Source: Candidatus Shapirobacteria bacterium
GTDB taxonomy: Bacteria > Patescibacteriota > Microgenomatia > UBA12405
Direction: 5' to 3'
Assembly (NCBI GenBank): GCA_028709405.1
Contig: JAQVXB010000024.1
Location: forward strand, 1-7,893
DNA: 7,893 nucleotides
Part shown: positions 6,032-7,893 of the stretch, in pieces
Numbering within the stretch: position 1 is the first letter of the stretch
Layout: each line of letters opens with the position of its first letter
Made by a program: the position numbers and the translations under genes
Notes under the pieces: model-generated
Told to the model about the DNA's origin: nothing
Database searches by the model: none
The model's input: the letters and a program-made list of their open reading frames with translations, nothing else

Positions 6032-6421
6032 ATGAAAATTAATTTAAAACAAATATCTGAGGGTTTTATAATTTTTATTTTAGTTTTTATAATCTCCCTT
6101 AATTTTTTTGTTTTAATAAAAAAACCAGATATTTTTACCGAGGCCAAAAAGCAACTTTTTAGTCTAAATAAAGGTGATAACTATTCCGGCCGTCTTAATC
6201 TTTGGCGTCTTCTTGTCCAAAACAACGACTGGTTCAATGCCGCTAAACTAGAGTCAAGATTAAATGAAACAGAAATTAATGAATATAAGTTTAATTATCA
6301 ACCGTCTGAGCTTCAAAAAAAAATCGATTTTTTAAACAAAAAAACCGATAAATCCGTCGAAGATTATATTGAATTATCCAGAATCGAACTTCTTTTAGGT
6401 CAAAAAGAAAATAGTTTATAA
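6032..6421 (+). CDS. Small membrane-anchored TPR-like protein, probably cut short by a TAA
   Basis: No named family is recognised. The 129 residues begin MKINLKQISEG, followed by one hydrophobic segment at about residues 11-29 (start FIIFILVFII), then a hydrophilic helical region. LNLWRLLVQNNDWFNAAKLE (55-74) and DYIELSRIELLLGQKENSL (111-129) look like TPR helices, suggesting a signal-anchor followed by a small helical-repeat domain. The stop at 6419-6421 falls in the middle of what would be the second helix of a TPR unit. The same frame then continues for 24 clean codons, so the gene probably once encoded about 154 residues. The gene follows valS by 56 bp and repeat copy A3. It may be co-transcribed with valS or driven from a weak AT-rich box (TTTAAAT, 6021-6027). 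No Shine-Dalgarno sequence is evident. Confidence 0.7.
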   Translation: MKINLKQISEGFIIFILVFIISLNFFVLIKKPDIFTEAKKQLFSLNKGDNYSGRLNLWRLLVQNNDWFNAAKLESRLNETEINEYKFNYQPSELQKKIDFLNKKTDKSVEDYIELSRIELLLGQKENSL

Positions 6422-6496
6422 TCCATCAAAAAAGCCCGCCAACTCGACCCAATTAGAGACGATGTTGACAGGCTTTATTATTCCCTGTCTAAATAA
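6422..6496 (+). other. In-frame continuation of the TPR-like gene after its TAA
   Basis: After the TAA at 6419-6421 the same frame reads SIKKARQLDPIRDD, then VDRLYYSLSK and a second TAA at 6494-6496. SIKKARQLDP fits the second helix and closing Pro of a TPR unit (consensus of the type y.kAl.ldP). It is exactly what should follow LLLGQKENSL. The second stop lies one base before the stop of the convergent bL25 gene, a natural gene boundary. A nonsense change or a base-calling error is the simplest explanation. Confidence 0.65.
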
Positions 6497-6497
6497 T

Positions 6498-7175
6498 TTA
6501 TTCTTCCTCTTTCTTTTCTTCCGCTTCTTCAGCAGCTTTTTCTTCATCACTCTTTTGTTCAGTTGCTGGAACATCTTCTGGAGACACTTCTGTCTCTGGA
6601 GTTTCAATTACTTCTTCAGCTCTTGGTTCTTCAATCTTTACAATAACTTGTTCTGGAACTGTTACCATTTCCACCTTTTCATCAAGTTTAATATCTCCAA
6701 CTGTAATCATGTCATCAATTGTATTCAACACTGAGATGTCAATTTCAATTGATTCCGGTAAGTCAGTTGGTAAAGCTTCAACTTCAACTTCTGTAGTGAC
6801 TTCGATCAACACATTTCCATCTTTGACAGCTTGAGATTCGCCAATAAATTCAATTGGTACAGAAGCAGTAATTTTTTCTTTCAAATTAACTTTATAACAA
6901 TCAATATGAAGAATATCGCCAAGGACTGCACTATATTGAGGATTTCTAAATAATATTGGTAATTTTTCTTCACCAATTAATATTTCTGTTAATCCAGATT
7001 CGCCAACTTCATTAAAAAGTTTTTCCAACTCAATAGTTTTAAATTGAATCGACATAGGCTCAAATTTATGCCCATAAATACTAGCTGGAGTTAATCCTTC
7101 TTTTCTTAAGTGTTTAACTTTTCTACCCAAAACAGTTCTAACTTCCGCTTTGATTTGATGTTTTTCTTTTGTCAT
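6498..7175 (-). CDS. rplY: Ribosomal protein bL25, long CTC/TL5 form with acidic tail
   Basis: bL25 binds 5S rRNA in the central protuberance of the large subunit. The 225-residue product has the N-terminal 5S-binding domain (about residues 5-93): KAEVRTVLGRKVKHLRKEG, TPASIYGHKFEP, then FRNPQYSAVLGDILHIDCYKV. A TL5/CTC-type C-terminal beta domain follows (about 96-184): VPIEFIGESQAVKDG, VEVEALPTDLPESIEIDIS and GDIKL. After VTVPEQVIVKIEEP there is an acidic Glu/Ala-rich tail of about 40 residues, common in long bL25 proteins and probably disordered. E. coli L25 has only the first domain. The gene is convergent with the TPR-like gene, one base apart. It starts at MTKEKHQIKAEVR, preceded by a leader of roughly 60 nt from an extended -10 box. 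Confidence 0.95.
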   Translation of the reverse strand: MTKEKHQIKAEVRTVLGRKVKHLRKEGLTPASIYGHKFEPMSIQFKTIELEKLFNEVGESGLTEILIGEEKLPILFRNPQYSAVLGDILHIDCYKVNLKEKITASVPIEFIGESQAVKDGNVLIEVTTEVEVEALPTDLPESIEIDISVLNTIDDMITVGDIKLDEKVEMVTVPEQVIVKIEEPRAEEVIETPETEVSPEDVPATEQKSDEEKAAEEAEEKKEEE

Positions 7176-7186
7176 TTTTTCTTTTT

Positions 7187-7225
7187 GCCTAACGCCCCTT
7201 CAGCTTTCGCTTACCTGACCTCGGC
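7187..7225 (-). promoter_or_regulatory. GC-rich block in the bL25 leader (regulatory or repeat)
   Basis: These 39 bases have 24 G/C, in sharp contrast to the AT-rich surroundings. On the minus strand the block begins GCCGAGGTCAGG, contains AGC GAAA GCT (a 3-bp stem with a GNRA-type loop), and ends GGGGCGTTAGGC. It lies wholly in the predicted 5' leader of rplY, 11 nt before the ATG. It could be a ribosomal-protein leader structure or another dispersed repeat. The stem is too short to decide, and no known riboswitch is recognised. Confidence 0.35.
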
Positions 7226-7242
7226 TTTAATAAACTTCGTCT

Positions 7243-7251
7243 ATTATATCA
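7243..7251 (-). promoter_or_regulatory. Extended -10 promoter of rplY
   Basis: The minus strand reads TGATATAAT, a perfect extended -10. It lies about 67 nt upstream of the rplY ATG, so unlike tsaC-tsaE, valS and trpS this gene should have a leader of about 60 nt. The transcript would begin near 7236. Confidence 0.6.
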
Positions 7252-7280
7252 GTAAATTATATTTTTTGTACCCAAATACT

Positions 7281-7331
7281 TTCCCCTTTTGTCAAAGGGG
7301 AATGCCCGAGTTTGCGAGAGGAAGGGGATTT
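7281..7331 (+). repeat. Hairpin repeat family A, upstream of trpS (copy A4)
   Basis: A perfect 9-bp inverted repeat, TTCCCCTTT (7281-7289) and AAAGGGGAA (7294-7302), flanks TGTC. It is followed by TGCCCGAGTTTGCGAGAGGA and the tail AGGGGATTT. This is the longest copy. It lies between the divergent promoters of rplY and trpS and ends 2 nt before the extended -10 of trpS, nearly the same placement as copy A2 before valS. Confidence 0.8.
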
Positions 7332-7333
7332 AA

Positions 7334-7342
7334 TGTTAAAAT
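7334..7342 (+). promoter_or_regulatory. Extended -10 promoter of trpS
   Basis: TGTTAAAAT matches an extended -10 box and ends 5 nt (CATTT) before the ATG at 7348. The layout is the same as for valS and tsaC-tsaE, and a leaderless mRNA is likely. The box decides the start: an in-frame ATG at 7333 would lie inside the promoter. Confidence 0.6.
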
Positions 7343-7347
7343 CATTT

Positions 7348-7893
7348 ATGTCTAATAAACCACGAATTTTAACCGGAGATCGACCTACTGGTCCTCTTCA
7401 TTTAGGTCATTACATTGGCACTCTTAAAAACAGAGTCAAACTTCAAGATGAATTTGATTGTTTTTTTATTATTGCCGATCTTCATACCTTAACCACTGAT
7501 TTTTCTAAAGAAAAAACCAAAAGTTTAAACGATCGATCTAGAGGATTGGTTTTAGATTATCTTTCTGTCGGCATCGATCCCAAAAAATCAATTATTTATC
7601 AACAAAGTCGAGTTCCTCAGGTTACCTATCTTTCCAATCTTTTCGCTAATTTAATTACTGTCCCAAGGGCCCAAAGAGTCCCAACCTTAAAAGACGTTAT
7701 GCACGATCTTCATATCGAACAACCATCTCTTGGTTTATTAAATTATCCAGTTCTTCAAGCTGCCGACATCTTAATGGTCAAAGCCAATTTAGTTCCAGTT
7801 GGCCGTGATCAAGAAAGTCATGTCGAAATTACCCGCGAAATTGCCCGTGATTTTAATAAAAATTATGGTGAAATTTTCCCTATCCCCAAGGCT
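7348..7893 (+). CDS. trpS: Tryptophanyl-tRNA synthetase, 3' end outside the window
   Basis: The frame is open to the last base, giving 182 N-terminal residues of a protein normally about 330 long. It is a class I synthetase that charges tRNA-Trp. The start MSNKPRILTGDRPTGPLHLG contains the nucleotide-binding segment with HLGH as the HIGH motif (residues 18-21), continuing HYIGTLKNRV. Further family features are FFIIADLHTLTTD (39-51), LDYLSVGIDP (69-78), LLNYPVLQAADILM (130-143) and the conserved VGRDQESHVEITREIARDFN (151-170), which holds the GxDQ tryptophan-site region. KMSKS lies beyond the edge and cannot be checked. The start at 7348 is chosen because PRILTGDRPTG follows at the usual distance and the extended -10 box sits just upstream. 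An upstream ATG at 7333 would add MLKSF. Confidence 0.95.
   Translation, partial: MSNKPRILTGDRPTGPLHLGHYIGTLKNRVKLQDEFDCFFIIADLHTLTTDFSKEKTKSLNDRSRGLVLDYLSVGIDPKKSIIYQQSRVPQVTYLSNLFANLITVPRAQRVPTLKDVMHDLHIEQPSLGLLNYPVLQAADILMVKANLVPVGRDQESHVEITREIARDFNKNYGEIFPIPKA

Noticed and set aside
6419..6421. TAA read as an amino acid (stop-codon recoding)
   Set aside because: Every other gene with a visible end in the window uses TAA as its stop, and three of them end exactly at a convergent neighbour, so TAA is a normal stop here.
6462..6734. Open frame on the plus strand rich in Phe and Leu
   Set aside because: It is antisense to the Glu/Lys-rich tail of bL25, which gives Phe-rich shadows; bL25 itself is clearly real.
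7110..7355. Open frame on the plus strand of 81 codons
   Set aside because: It crosses the start of rplY, both promoters and repeat copy A4, and has no recognisable content.
1..7893. UGA-to-Gly code as in Gracilibacteria or Absconditabacteria
   Set aside because: All conserved genes are full length under the standard bacterial code without any internal TGA.

Overview
The window looks like a piece of a small, AT-rich bacterial genome, most likely a Patescibacteria/CPR member and plausibly Microgenomates. This lineage call is an inference. It rests on the Thr/Pro-rich linker in an anchored surface protein, the fused TsaC-TsaE protein, the compact valyl-tRNA synthetase, start codons placed almost on top of their -10 boxes, and short dispersed repeats that sit even inside genes. 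All genes read through with the standard bacterial code. Every stop codon visible is TAA, and no in-frame TGA is needed, which argues against the UGA-recoding CPR groups.

Layout. Positions 1-681 (+) hold the 3' part of a VanW-domain protein. It converges on tsaD (678-1817, -), and the two share the TTAA that gives both stop codons. Only 20 bp separate tsaD from a divergent membrane-anchored protein of unknown function (1838-2473, +), which converges on a tsaC-tsaE fusion (2521-3624, -). Next come valS (3693-5975, +), a small membrane protein with a TPR-like end that an in-frame TAA interrupts (6032-6421, in-frame continuation to 6496), the gene for ribosomal protein bL25 (6498-7175, -), and the first 182 codons of trpS (7348 to the window edge, +). 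No intergenic stretch exceeds 300 bases.

Function. The core theme is tRNA and translation. TsaC makes threonylcarbamoyl-AMP, and TsaD with TsaE (and TsaB, not in this window) installs t6A37 on ANN-decoding tRNAs. ValS and TrpS charge tRNAs, and bL25 binds 5S rRNA. The other three genes encode envelope-associated proteins.

The unusual part is not a new gene system but a layer of short repeats. One family (four copies) has a CCCTTT/AAAGGG hairpin followed by a GAGGGATTT-type tail. It lies upstream of valS, the TPR-like gene and trpS, and once in frame inside tsaC-tsaE. A second group is made of imperfect 7-bp-period arrays. Two lie in frame in tsaD, one in frame in tsaC-tsaE and one in an intergenic gap. 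Several genes also have extended -10 boxes (TGnTAnAAT type) ending 5-6 nt before the ATG, which suggests leaderless mRNAs.
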